A DNA stretch of 64,000 nucleotides from assembly GCF_003852895.1 (NCBI RefSeq), contig NZ_QUSW01000001.1, positions 186,001 to 250,000 of the forward strand, in the 5' to 3' direction. Position 1 is the stretch's first letter. Every line of letters starts with the position of its first letter. Positions 1-8,152 of the stretch are shown piece after piece. This stretch comes from Rhizobacter terrae. GTDB taxonomy: Bacteria; Pseudomonadota; Gammaproteobacteria; Burkholderiales; Burkholderiaceae_C. The translations under genes and the position numbers were made by a program. The notes beneath the pieces are model-generated. The model saw only the letters and a program-made list of their open reading frames with translations, had not been told where the DNA came from and ran no database searches.

Positions 1-124
1 AATCCGCATGCGCGCGGCATTGTTCTCGAATCTTTCTGCGCCACTCGCGCAAAGGCCGCAGTGCACGCAGCGACATGTCCGAAAACGGCCAGTGCCAGGC
101 AGTGCAGTGACCATAATCAACGGC

Positions 125-1600
125 ATGAACCTCGATGCCGATGCCGCCTACCTCGTCGTCAAAGCCCGCGATGCGCGCTTCGACGGACGGCTGTTCGTGG
201 GCGTCACGTCCACGGGCATCTACTGCCGGCCGATCTGCCGCGTGCGAACACCCAAGCGTGAAAACTGCCGCTTCTTCGACACGCCCGCACAGGCCGAAGC
301 GCAGGCGTTCCGGCCCTGCCTGAAATGTCGCCCCGAGATCGCACCGGGACCTGGCCTGGCGTGGAGCGTGATGGATGCGTCGCGCACCCTTGCCCGCCAG
401 GCGGCCGACTGGCTTGATGCGCAATCGGCCAGCGGCGAATCGCCCTCGCTCACCGACCTGTCAGGCCACCTGGGCGTGAGCGACCGCCACCTGCGCCGCA
501 TCTTCCAGGCCGAGCACGGCGTGACACCCATGCAGTACCTGCAGACGCGCCGGCTGCTGCTGGCCAAGCAGTTGCTGACGGACACGCGCATGCCAGTCTC
601 GCAGGTGGCATTGGCCAGCGGCTTCAGCAGCCTGCGGCGCTTCAACGCGGCGTTCGCGCAGAGCTACCGCATGAGCCCGTCGCGCCTGCGCGGCGACGCC
701 GCGGATGACACCACGCAGCCGCCGGTGGATGCGATCACGATGTCCCTGGGCTTTCGTGCGCCGTACGCAGTCGATCGCTTCATGCGCTTCCTCACGCAGC
801 GGGCCATTCCCTGCGTCGAAAGCGTCGATGGCCTGCAAGTGCGGCGCACGGTGCGCGCCGGCGTGATTGCCGAGGCGGCCGGATGGATCAGCGCCGAGTT
901 CCAGCCCGAGGCCTCGCGCGTGCGGCTGGCCTTCTCGCCCGCGTGGGTCAACGCCAGCGCACGCGTGGCGAGCGCCGTGCGCCGATGGCTCGACCTGGAC
1001 GCCACGCCGCACACCATCGGCGCCGCATTGAGCAGCCTGCCCGGCGAGGAAGGCCTGCGCCTGCCCGGCAGCCTCGATGCCTTTGAACTCGCGGTGCGCG
1101 CCGTGCTCGGACAGCAGGTCACCGTCGCGGCCGCACGCACACTGGCGCGGCGGGTGGTCGAGCGTTTCGGCACGCCGGTGCAAACGCCGTGGGACGACGT
1201 GAACATCGCCTTCCCCGACCCCACGCGCATCGCGAAGACGCCGGTCGAGCAAATCGCCGAACTCGGCATCATCCGAACGCGGGCGAACGCCATCGTGGAG
1301 ATCGCCAGGGCCTGGCCCGAGCTGTCCGGGCTCATGCATGGCGCGACATCGACGGAGCCCCTCATCGCGGCCCTGTGCGAGCTGCCCGGCATCGGCCCCT
1401 GGACCGCGCACTACATCGCCATGCGGGCCATGAGCTGGCCCGATGCCTTCCCACCGAACGACGTCGCCGTGCTCAAGGCGATGAAGCACTTGTTCAACAC
1501 CCAGTCGCAGCGCGAAGCCGACGTCCACGCCGCCGCATGGCGTCCGTGGCGGGCCTATGCGGTGCTGCGGCTGTGGAACAGCCTGGAGAACCTTCCATGA
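125..1600 (+). CDS. alkA: Ada-AlkA fusion: AraC-type regulator / DNA-3-methyladenine glycosylase II
   Basis: A 491-residue protein that excises alkylated bases and probably senses methyl damage. Residues 1-75 form an Ada-type zinc/methyl-acceptor domain with Cys34, Cys38, Cys65 and Cys68 (TGIYCRPICR, then RPCLKC). An AraC-type double helix-turn-helix follows at about 105-195. The C-terminal half is an AlkA glycosylase with the helix-hairpin-helix LPGIGPWTAHYIAMRA and a catalytic Asp in PPNDVAV. I chose the ATG at 125 because family homology begins there; an in-frame ATG at 8 would add 39 unrelated residues. The O6-methyltransferase domain of classical Ada is absent and is supplied by the next gene, which overlaps by 4 bases. 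Family assignment is firm; autoregulation by methylated Ada is inferred from the family. Confidence 0.93.
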   Translation: MNLDADAAYLVVKARDARFDGRLFVGVTSTGIYCRPICRVRTPKRENCRFFDTPAQAEAQAFRPCLKCRPEIAPGPGLAWSVMDASRTLARQAADWLDAQSASGESPSLTDLSGHLGVSDRHLRRIFQAEHGVTPMQYLQTRRLLLAKQLLTDTRMPVSQVALASGFSSLRRFNAAFAQSYRMSPSRLRGDAADDTTQPPVDAITMSLGFRAPYAVDRFMRFLTQRAIPCVESVDGLQVRRTVRAGVIAEAAGWISAEFQPEASRVRLAFSPAWVNASARVASAVRRWLDLDATPHTIGAALSSLPGEEGLRLPGSLDAFELAVRAVLGQQVTVAAARTLARRVVERFGTPVQTPWDDVNIAFPDPTRIAKTPVEQIAELGIIRTRANAIVEIARAWPELSGLMHGATSTEPLIAALCELPGIGPWTAHYIAMRAMSWPDAFPPNDVAVLKAMKHLFNTQSQREADVHAAAWRPWRAYAVLRLWNSLENLP

Positions 1601-2109
1601 GCCATGCCACCCGACACATCCATGCAGCCTGCACCGCGCAAGCCACCATCGCCACGCCACTCGGGCCCGTGCTGCTCGCACGCACGGCGCGAGGCCTTGC
1701 CGGCGTGTGGTTCGAAGGCCAGAAGGACCACCCAGGAGAACTCAATGCGCCAGTGGTCGAGGATGACCCGCTCCTGCGTGCGGCGGCCGCACAGCTGGCC
1801 GACTATTTCTCGGGCCGCAGCAAACGCTTCGACGTCCCGCTGGACTTGCACGGCACGCCATTCCAGCTCGGTGTGTGGAAGGCCCTCCTGGGCATCGGCC
1901 AGGGCCAGACGCGCAGCTATGGCGACATCGCGCGGCAGCTGGGCTCACCCAAGGCCATGCGCGCCGTCGGCTCGGCCGTGGGCAAGAACCCGGTCTCGGT
2001 CATCGTGCCCTGTCACCGCGTCCTCGGCACTGACGGCACGCTGACCGGTTATGCCGGCGGCGTCCATCGCAAGCGTGCATTGTTGACGCTGGAAGGGGTG
2101 GCACTGTGA
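1597..2109 (+). CDS. ogt: Methylated-DNA--[protein]-cysteine S-methyltransferase
   Basis: A 170-residue suicide enzyme that moves the methyl group from O6-methylguanine (or O4-methylthymine) in DNA onto its own cysteine. The active-site motif VIVPCHRV is followed by TGYAGG, and the DNA-binding stretch with MRAVGSAVGKNP lies just before it, as in Ogt/Ada C-terminal domains. Its length matches stand-alone Ogt proteins. The ATG overlaps the stop of the glycosylase gene in an ATGA, so the two are almost certainly co-translated: the Ada functions are split over two coupled genes here. The first 20 residues are poorly conserved, but no other start fits the overlap. Confidence 0.95.
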   Translation: MSHATRHIHAACTAQATIATPLGPVLLARTARGLAGVWFEGQKDHPGELNAPVVEDDPLLRAAAAQLADYFSGRSKRFDVPLDLHGTPFQLGVWKALLGIGQGQTRSYGDIARQLGSPKAMRAVGSAVGKNPVSVIVPCHRVLGTDGTLTGYAGGVHRKRALLTLEGVAL

Positions 2110-2208
2110 AAGCCCTGGCTCACGGGGTTGACGCCCGCAGCGAATGTGCGAACCTCTCGGCCTCGCATCCGCCTCGCAGGCGGAGCACGTCGTGGTCGGG
2201 AGTTTCAC

Positions 2209-2775
2209 GTGCAGGTTTCCAAGGCAGCACTGGCAGCGCTGGCCATTCACGCAGGTTTGTCCTTGTCGCCGTGGGCCGCTCCCGCCAGTGCCGCCGTTCC
2301 CACGGCGCCGCGCGCCATGACCTGGCAGCTTGAGCCCCCGCGCGAGGGCGCACCACCGGCGAGCCACTCCATCCTGGACTCGAACCGGGCGCACCTGCCG
2401 CTCGAAGAGGGCCAACTGGCGCGGTTCTCCGGGGAAGACGGCATCAGCCTGGACGAGGCCATCCTCGGCGGCGTGCTGAGCAGCGTGCATCCCGAGGACA
2501 GCCCCGCGCACCGCACCCTCATGCCCCTGGCTTTCGGCGTCGTCGAAGGCGAGGAGCTGAGCCGCTTCTCCCTGGCCGGCGCCGACCTTCCCGAGATCGG
2601 CATCGACGAGGACGACATCGGCCCCGGCGACGTGGTGATGGTGATCGGCGGCATGTGTGCGATCGGCGCGCTGGTCTACCGGCTGCACAAGGGCGGCAAC
2701 AAGATCAAGCCCCTGTCCAAGCGCAAGAAGAAGAACATCGAGATCATGTCGGACAGCGACTTCTATCCCATCTGA
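2209..2775 (+). CDS. Hypothetical exported protein with C-terminal membrane anchor
   Basis: A 188-residue protein of no recognised family. I chose the GTG at 2209 because GGGAG lies 7-8 bases upstream and because it places a signal-peptide-like sequence at the N-terminus (hydrophobic LAALAIHAGLSLS, then PASAA at a likely cleavage site). A long acidic region follows, then a single membrane segment (GDVVMVIGGMCAIGALVYRL, near residues 138-157), then a strongly basic tail with KRKKK and the end DSDFYPI. This predicts an extracytoplasmic body, one anchor and a cytoplasmic basic tail. It lies 99 bases after ogt and 31 bases before an EamA transporter on the same strand. An upstream ATG at 2128 is possible but would bury the signal peptide. 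Confidence 0.6.
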   Translation: MQVSKAALAALAIHAGLSLSPWAAPASAAVPTAPRAMTWQLEPPREGAPPASHSILDSNRAHLPLEEGQLARFSGEDGISLDEAILGGVLSSVHPEDSPAHRTLMPLAFGVVEGEELSRFSLAGADLPEIGIDEDDIGPGDVVMVIGGMCAIGALVYRLHKGGNKIKPLSKRKKKNIEIMSDSDFYPI

Positions 2776-2806
2776 AGTCCGTCCCTCTCCCGCACAGGAG
2801 TTTTCC

Positions 2807-3688
2807 GTGAAGTCATCCGACCTTGCCGAGCTGATCGGCCTGGCAGCGCTTTGGGGCGCGTCTTTCCTGTTCATGCGCATGGGCGCCTCCGAATTCGGGC
2901 CCTTCGCATTGGCCGCCGTTCGTGTGGTTGGCGCGACCGTCTTCCTCGTGCCGCTGCTGGGCCTGCGCGGGCAGCTCGGCGTGCTGAAGGACAAGGCCGG
3001 GCCGATCTTCGTCGTGGGCGTGCTGAACTCGGCCCTGCCCTTCCTGTGCTTCAGCTATGCGGCCTTGTCGATCACGGCAGGCCTGTCGTCCATCTTCAAT
3101 GCAGCCACGCCGCTCTTCGGCGCACTGATCGCCTGGGTGTGGCTCAAGGACAGGCTCACCCCCTCGCGCATGCTGGGGCTGGGCATCGGCTTCGCGGGCG
3201 TGCTGTGGCTGGCCTGGGACAAGGCCAGCTTCAAGCCCGGCGGATCGGGCTGGGCGGTGGTGGCTTGCCTCGCAGCGACGCTGTGCTATGGCCTGGCTGC
3301 CAGCTTCACCAAGCGGCACCTGACCGGCGTGGCGCCGCTGGCCGTGGCCACGGGCAGCCAGCTCGCCGCTGCCATCGTGCTGGTCATTCCGGCCCTGATG
3401 TTCTGGCCGGCAACCATGCCCTCGCACCAGGCCTGGATGGCCGCAGGGGCGCTCGCGCTGGCCTGCACGGGCGTGGCCTACATCATCTTCTTCCGGCTCA
3501 TCGCGCACATCGGCCCGGCCAACGCCATCTCGGTCACCTTCCTCATCCCGGTGTTCGCGGTGCTGTGGGGCTGGGTGTTCCTCGGCGAGGGCATCACGCC
3601 TGCGATGGTGGCGGGTTGTGCGGTGATCCTGGTCGGGACCGGGTTGACGACAGGCCTGCTGCGCATGCCGGCCACGGCCACGCGCTAG
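2807..3688 (+). CDS. EamA/DMT-superfamily transporter
   Basis: A 293-residue inner-membrane protein with about ten hydrophobic segments in two repeated halves, the usual EamA/RhaT-like drug/metabolite exporter layout and length. The first half opens with LIGLAALWGASFLFMRMG, a common start of this family, and the second repeat has the typical FLIPVFAVLWGWVFLGE. The start is GTG at 2807, with AGGAG six bases upstream (2796-2800). The substrate cannot be told from sequence; relatives export amino acids or metabolites. The gene lies 31 bases after the unknown membrane-anchored protein and may be co-transcribed with it. Confidence 0.9.
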   Translation: MKSSDLAELIGLAALWGASFLFMRMGASEFGPFALAAVRVVGATVFLVPLLGLRGQLGVLKDKAGPIFVVGVLNSALPFLCFSYAALSITAGLSSIFNAATPLFGALIAWVWLKDRLTPSRMLGLGIGFAGVLWLAWDKASFKPGGSGWAVVACLAATLCYGLAASFTKRHLTGVAPLAVATGSQLAAAIVLVIPALMFWPATMPSHQAWMAAGALALACTGVAYIIFFRLIAHIGPANAISVTFLIPVFAVLWGWVFLGEGITPAMVAGCAVILVGTGLTTGLLRMPATATR

Positions 3689-3760
3689 GGCGTCAGCAGC
3701 TTGTCCCCACCCCATTCGGGGGTGGTTGACCTCGCTGGGGGTCGCCCCCATCCTGCCGGG

Positions 3761-4816
3761 ATGCCTGAATCCATCCCGCCCGAAGCGTCCTCCCTACCTT
3801 CGCCGCCACCCCAACGCCCTGTCTGGATCGACGCTGCCGCCGTCGCGCTGATGGCGGTGGGCCTGCTGTCCATCCTGGCGCTGCACCTGCTGCTCGCGCT
3901 CATCGCCGGGCTCAGCGCCTTTGCGCTGCACCGCGCACTGGAGGCCGTGCTCGCGCGCCGCATGAGCGGCCCCACGGCCAGCAAGGTCGCCATGCTGCTC
4001 GTGCTGGCGCTGCTGGTCATCGTCGTCGGCCTCGCGTTCGACAAGCTCAACGGCCTGTCCACCACCGCGAGCCCCGAATCACTCACTGCCTTGCTGCAGC
4101 TGATGGCCGATTCGCTCGACCGCCTACGCACCGCCTTCCCGGCGTGGCTGGCTGACCGCATTCCATCGTCCGCTGAAGCATTGCGCCTGATGGCCTCGCA
4201 TTGGCTGCGCGAGAACGCGGCCGAAGTGCAGCGCTTCGGGCATCACACCCTGCGCGGCATCGTGTATGTGCTGGCGGGCATCGTGATCGGCCTGTTGGCC
4301 AGCTTCGCGGGCCGCGGCGAGCCGGCCGGGCGCGCCGCCTTCATGCAGTCGTGGCGCGAGCGTCTCTCGCAGCTCGAGCATGCCTTCGCCGACATCATCG
4401 CCGCCCAGCTGCGCATTGCCGCCGCGAACACGGCGCTCACTGCGATCTACCTGCTGGCCATCGTGCCGCTGCTGGGCTACCACATGCCCTTCACCGCCAC
4501 GCTGATCGTCGTGACCTTCGTGGCCGGGCTCGTTCCCGTGGTGGGCAACCTCGTTTCCAACACCGCCATCGTTCTCACGAGCCTGGTCGTGTCGCCCTGG
4601 CTCGCCGTGCTCTCGCTCGCATTCCTCGTGGGCATCCACAAGCTGGAGTACTTCCTGAATGCGCACATCGTGGGCTCGCGCATCCGCGTGCCCACGTATG
4701 AACTGCTGGCAGTGATGCTGGTGCTGGAGGCCACCTTCGGCCTGGCCGGCGTCGTCGCAGCCCCGATCTTCTACGCGTGGTTCACGCGCGAACTGAGGCT
4801 GAACGGCGCCATCTGA
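3761..4816 (+). CDS. AI-2E family transporter (YdiK/PerM-like permease)
   Basis: A 351-residue polytopic membrane protein of the AI-2E transporter (formerly UPF0118) family. Two or three membrane segments at residues 20-90 are followed by a soluble loop and a C-terminal bundle carrying the family signature: LVPVVGNLVSNTAIV, then the run ending in GSRIRVPTYELLAVML. The ATG at 3761 starts a typical N-terminus; an upstream ATG at 3701 would add a non-homologous stretch. Members have been linked to autoinducer-2, Na+/H+ exchange or unknown substrates, so the substrate is left open. It ends 9 bases from the convergent DUF4397-like lipoprotein gene. Confidence 0.88.
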   Translation: MPESIPPEASSLPSPPPQRPVWIDAAAVALMAVGLLSILALHLLLALIAGLSAFALHRALEAVLARRMSGPTASKVAMLLVLALLVIVVGLAFDKLNGLSTTASPESLTALLQLMADSLDRLRTAFPAWLADRIPSSAEALRLMASHWLRENAAEVQRFGHHTLRGIVYVLAGIVIGLLASFAGRGEPAGRAAFMQSWRERLSQLEHAFADIIAAQLRIAAANTALTAIYLLAIVPLLGYHMPFTATLIVVTFVAGLVPVVGNLVSNTAIVLTSLVVSPWLAVLSLAFLVGIHKLEYFLNAHIVGSRIRVPTYELLAVMLVLEATFGLAGVVAAPIFYAWFTRELRLNGAI

Positions 4817-4825
4817 AGGTCGGCG

Positions 4826-6109
4826 TCAGCGGTCCTTGCGCAGCACCACCACGGGCGAGCTCGCATCGCCCATCGCGAACAGCGTGTAGACCTTCTGGGC
4901 CACCAACGTCACGTCGGTCGCGGTGTACAGCGCCGTGGTGCGCAGCGGCGTCGTCAGCTCCAGGCGAATGCCGGTGCCCGCCGTGAGCGCGGTCGGCGTG
5001 GACACACCGCCGAAGGCCACGTTGTCGCCCACCGAGACGTAGTCGGCGCTCAGGCTGATGGTGCCGTCCAGCCCGTTGAGCAGGTTGACGAGCCGGATCT
5101 TCGCGTTGCTCGACACCGTGGCGGGCGAGTTGTCGTCGGCCAGCAGCTTGACCTTGGGCGCCGACGCATCGCCGTAGACGAGCAAGGTCGCGTCCGTGCC
5201 GGTGCTCACCGCCAACGCGCTCGTGTCCAGCGCCGTGCCGTTCACCGACACCGCCAGGCCCGACAGCGACGCCGCGGTGGTCACGTAGGTGCCGACTGTC
5301 GGCGAGAGCAGGGTCGAGTTCAGGCTGCCGTCCGTGGTGCCGGTGACCACGCTGGCATTGCCGCTCACCGCCGCCACGACGCGCACGCGGGCATTGGCGT
5401 TCTTGTAGGCGGTGACAGTCCCGCCCTGGTTCACGAGCAGCCCGTTCACCAGCACGCCGCCGGACGTGCTGGTCAGCATCAGCGTGGTGATCTGCTGGTC
5501 AGACAGCGTCACCGAGGGAATGTCCAGGCGAAGGTCGGTCTTGTCGCCATACCCCGTCACGCGGATGCGGTAGGTGCCCTTGGTGATCTCGACGAAGGAG
5601 GTCACGCTCGCGCTGGCCACGCTCGATGCCGTGGCCGTGGAGGTGGCAAGGTCTGCATCGGGCGCCGTCACGTAGACGTCGACATAGCCCGCGGCGGCTG
5701 CGCCGTTGAACACGCGCAGGGCGGCCGTGCCCGAGGTCGGCGCGGACTGCGTGTCGGCGAAGTACGTGCTCGACATGGTCGAGCCGTTGTTGTAGGCCAC
5801 GAGCGTGTAGGACGTGTCCTTGGACACCGTCATGGAGCTCGACAGCGCCGTGGTCGTGGTGCCCGCCGGCTTGAACTTGAAGGTGTAGGAGCCTTCGCTC
5901 ACCGACTGGTAGCTGCTGACTGCCCCCTCGGCAATGCCCGACAGCACCAGCGTGTCGGAGGTGTAGTAGTCGATGGCGCCGTAGTCGTGCGTGGCATTGA
6001 GCACGCGCACGTTGCCCGTGCCGCCGCTGTCGCCGCCACCGCCGCAGCCAGCGATGAAAGGCACGCACAGCAACGCACCGAGCCATGTCATGGCTTGTCT
6101 GAACTTCAA
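4826..6109 (-). CDS. DUF4397-domain lipoprotein
   Basis: A 427-residue exported lipoprotein. The signal peptide ends in the lipobox FIAGC (Cys22), followed by a Gly-rich spacer. The mature part is built of repeated beta-rich units beginning with patterns such as VRVLNATHDYGAIDYY, LRVFNGAAAAGYVDVYV and IRLVNLLNGLDGTISLS, the typical DUF4397 look of tandem Ig-like modules. The most upstream start with a ribosome-binding site is TTG at 6109 (GAGGA six bases upstream); an ATG six codons in, at 6091, is the alternative. The GAGGA lies in one arm of a 9-bp inverted repeat (6113-6150), which suggests translational control. The protein is probably anchored in the outer membrane; its function is unknown. 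Confidence 0.8.
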   Translation of the reverse strand: MKFRQAMTWLGALLCVPFIAGCGGGGDSGGTGNVRVLNATHDYGAIDYYTSDTLVLSGIAEGAVSSYQSVSEGSYTFKFKPAGTTTTALSSSMTVSKDTSYTLVAYNNGSTMSSTYFADTQSAPTSGTAALRVFNGAAAAGYVDVYVTAPDADLATSTATASSVASASVTSFVEITKGTYRIRVTGYGDKTDLRLDIPSVTLSDQQITTLMLTSTSGGVLVNGLLVNQGGTVTAYKNANARVRVVAAVSGNASVVTGTTDGSLNSTLLSPTVGTYVTTAASLSGLAVSVNGTALDTSALAVSTGTDATLLVYGDASAPKVKLLADDNSPATVSSNAKIRLVNLLNGLDGTISLSADYVSVGDNVAFGGVSTPTALTAGTGIRLELTTPLRTTALYTATDVTLVAQKVYTLFAMGDASSPVVVLRKDR

Positions 6110-6112
6110 GGT

Positions 6113-6150
6113 CGATCCTCGGGGGTTATGGAATGTGTCCGCGAGGATCG
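6113..6150 (-). promoter_or_regulatory. Inverted repeat covering the ribosome-binding site of the DUF4397 lipoprotein gene
   Basis: CGATCCTCG (6113-6121) and CGAGGATCG (6142-6150) are perfect 9-bp arms separated by 20 bases. In the minus-strand mRNA the arm nearest the gene carries the GAGGA Shine-Dalgarno six bases before the TTG start at 6109, so folding would hide it. The repeat and spacing are seen directly; a role in translation control, or alternatively as a protein-binding site, is inferred. Confidence 0.5.
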
Positions 6151-6219
6151 CCTTGTGCTGTTGCCTGTCTGTTGCCCTTGTGTAGCGATGCAGACACAGT
6201 GCTAACGCTCAGGCAGGCG

Positions 6220-7410
6220 TCAGTGTCGCAAGGGCAAGGTGATGGCCGCGCGCAGCCCGCCTTGGTTGCGGTTGGACAGGGCGAGGGTGCCGCCCTGTCG
6301 CTGCACGAGGTCGCGTGCGATGTACAAGCCGAGCCCGGTACCGCCGGTGGCGCGGTTGCGCGAACTCTCCATGCGGTAGAAGGCCTGGAACACCGCGTCC
6401 ATGTGTTGCGGCGGGATGCCCGGGCCTGCGTCGTCGATGAATATCTTCACCTGGCCGTCGTCGCGCAGCACGGTCACGTCCGCCTTGTCGCCATAGCGCA
6501 GGGCATTGCTGAGCAGGTTCGACAGCACGCGGCGCAAGGCCGTGGGCTGTGCGTTCACAACGGCCTCGGAATGCCCGCTCACGGTGACGGCGTGGCCCTG
6601 CTCCACCAGGTCGTCGCCCAGCGATTGCACCAGCGACAGCACGTCCAGCGCTTGCAAGGGTTCCGAGTAGCTCGCGCCGCGGAACAGCTCCAGCGACGAA
6701 TCGATGAGCTCGTTCATCTCGCGCACGTCGCTGATGCAGCGCTGGGCCGCGTCGTGCTCGATGGATTCCAGCCTCACCCGCATGCGCGTGAGGGGCGTGC
6801 GCAGGTCGTGGGAGATCGCGGCCAGCAGCAGGCCGCGTCCCTTGAACTGTTCTTCGAGCTGCCGCCCCATGTCGTTGAATACCCTCGCCGCATCGCGCAC
6901 TTCGACCGTGCCGGCGTGTTCGTCGAGCCTCGGAGGCGGCTGGTTGCCGCCAATGGAGACGGCCAATCCGCGCGATGCCTCGGCCAGGCGGCGCATCGGT
7001 GTGGACACCCATCGCGCCCCGAACCAGGCCGCGATGCCGATGATGAGGAAGCGCAGGCCATAGTCCACCGCCAGCGCAGAGGGCGTGAGGCCGGTCCAGC
7101 GCTGGCGACGCGGCGGGCCATCAGGGCGGGATGCTGCATCGCGCCCCGGCGGCGGGCCCATGCCGGGACCCGGCCCGAGATCGGGCGGAGGCTCGCCGCG
7201 CCGCATCGAAGGCCCGCCAGGCAGCCCCGGTGTCGGCGGCAGCGAGGGTGCATGCGACAGCACGGCACCGAAGGAAGGGGCAATCCGACCGGGCCGGTCG
7301 ATCACCCAGTTCGTGACGACTTCGTAGGCCACGAGGTGGCTCACCACCAGCGCGGCCCACATCAACAGGAACAGGCGCTTGAACAGCGTGTCGCGCCACA
7401 GGCGCTTCAT
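6220..7410 (-). CDS. Sensor histidine kinase (EnvZ-like)
   Basis: A 396-residue membrane kinase. It has an N-terminal membrane helix (about 12-32), a periplasmic part of only about 75 residues that is extremely Pro/Gly-rich, a second helix (118-133), a HAMP domain, a HisKA domain with phospho-acceptor His201 in ISHDLRTPLTRM, and a HATPase domain with NLLSNALRYG and GTGLGLYIARDLV. The ATG at 7410 overlaps the stop of the response-regulator gene (ATGA), so kinase and regulator are translationally coupled. The periplasmic segment is too short and too proline-rich for a folded PAS or Cache sensor, so it may sense the membrane, an accessory protein or the TolC-like protein encoded upstream. The signal is unknown. 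Confidence 0.93.
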   Translation of the reverse strand: MKRLWRDTLFKRLFLLMWAALVVSHLVAYEVVTNWVIDRPGRIAPSFGAVLSHAPSLPPTPGLPGGPSMRRGEPPPDLGPGPGMGPPPGRDAASRPDGPPRRQRWTGLTPSALAVDYGLRFLIIGIAAWFGARWVSTPMRRLAEASRGLAVSIGGNQPPPRLDEHAGTVEVRDAARVFNDMGRQLEEQFKGRGLLLAAISHDLRTPLTRMRVRLESIEHDAAQRCISDVREMNELIDSSLELFRGASYSEPLQALDVLSLVQSLGDDLVEQGHAVTVSGHSEAVVNAQPTALRRVLSNLLSNALRYGDKADVTVLRDDGQVKIFIDDAGPGIPPQHMDAVFQAFYRMESSRNRATGGTGLGLYIARDLVQRQGGTLALSNRNQGGLRAAITLPLRH

Positions 7411-8126
7411 GCCGCGCGCTCCGAGCTCACCTTGGCATCGAAGAGGTAACCCTCACCACGCACCGTGCGGATGAGGCTGGGCTCGCGTGGCGAATCACCG
7501 AGCTTCTGGCGCAGGCGCGACACGGCCAGGTCCACGCTGCGGTGGTTCACCTCCACGCCGGGCGTGACGGTGAAGTCGACCAACTGGTCGCGGCTGAGCA
7601 CGCGGCCCGCGTGGTCCACGAAGGCGGTGAGCAGTCGGAACTCGGCATTGGACAAGGCCACCACGACCTGCGATGGCGAAACGAGCTGGCGCTGCAAACG
7701 GTCCAGCGACCATCCGGAGAACTGCACGCTGCGCGGCAGGTCGCGCAGCGCCGCCGCTTCGCCGCCCGGTGCCCGGCGAAGCACGGCATTGATGCGCGCC
7801 ACCAGCTCGCGCGGCTCGAAGGGCTTGGCCACGTAGTCGTCAGCGCCGATCTCCAGGCCCACCACGCGGCTGATCGGGTCGCCCTGTGCCGTGAGCATGA
7901 TGACCGGGGTGCGGTGCTGCTGCCGCATCCACTTGCACAGGTCGAAGCCGTTGTCGTCAGGCAGCATGACGTCGAGGATCACGACGTCGAAGGTTTCGGA
8001 CTTCACGGCGCGGCGCATCTGCGCGCCGCTGTCCACGCCCAGCACCGACATGCCGAAACGCTGCAGGTACTCGGTGAGGGATACGCGGATCTCGCTGTCG
8101 TCGTCGACGAGCAGGCATCGGATCAT
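7407..8126 (-). CDS. OmpR-family response regulator
   Basis: A 239-residue two-component regulator. The receiver domain begins MIRCLLVDDD, with phospho-acceptor Asp52 in VVILDVMLPDDNG and the conserved Lys in YVAKPFEPREL. The C-terminal winged helix is OmpR/PhoB-like and ends RTVRGEGYLFDAK. I placed the start at the ATG at 8126, where receiver homology begins. An upstream ATG at 8156 overlaps the stop of the TolC-like gene in an ATGA and would add ten residues, so it cannot be excluded. The kinase follows with a 4-base overlap. The target genes are not evident; the coupled TolC-like gene is the obvious candidate. Confidence 0.92.
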   Translation of the reverse strand: MIRCLLVDDDSEIRVSLTEYLQRFGMSVLGVDSGAQMRRAVKSETFDVVILDVMLPDDNGFDLCKWMRQQHRTPVIMLTAQGDPISRVVGLEIGADDYVAKPFEPRELVARINAVLRRAPGGEAAALRDLPRSVQFSGWSLDRLQRQLVSPSQVVVALSNAEFRLLTAFVDHAGRVLSRDQLVDFTVTPGVEVNHRSVDLAVSRLRQKLGDSPREPSLIRTVRGEGYLFDAKVSSERAA

Positions 8127-8152
8127 GGTGTGTGCATCTCCACGGCGCCCGG

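Noticed and set aside
461-1681. Long open frame (about 400 codons) on the minus strand opposite the Ada-AlkA gene
   Set aside because: Shadow of a GC-rich coding sequence: Arg/His/Gly-rich composition, no homology, no ribosome-binding site. The same applies to long antisense frames opposite purF (13204-15063), folC/accD/trpA (16109-18514), fimV (23079-24356), sdhB/sdhA (34413-36971), acnB (42427-44748) and the hybrid kinase (46600-48774).
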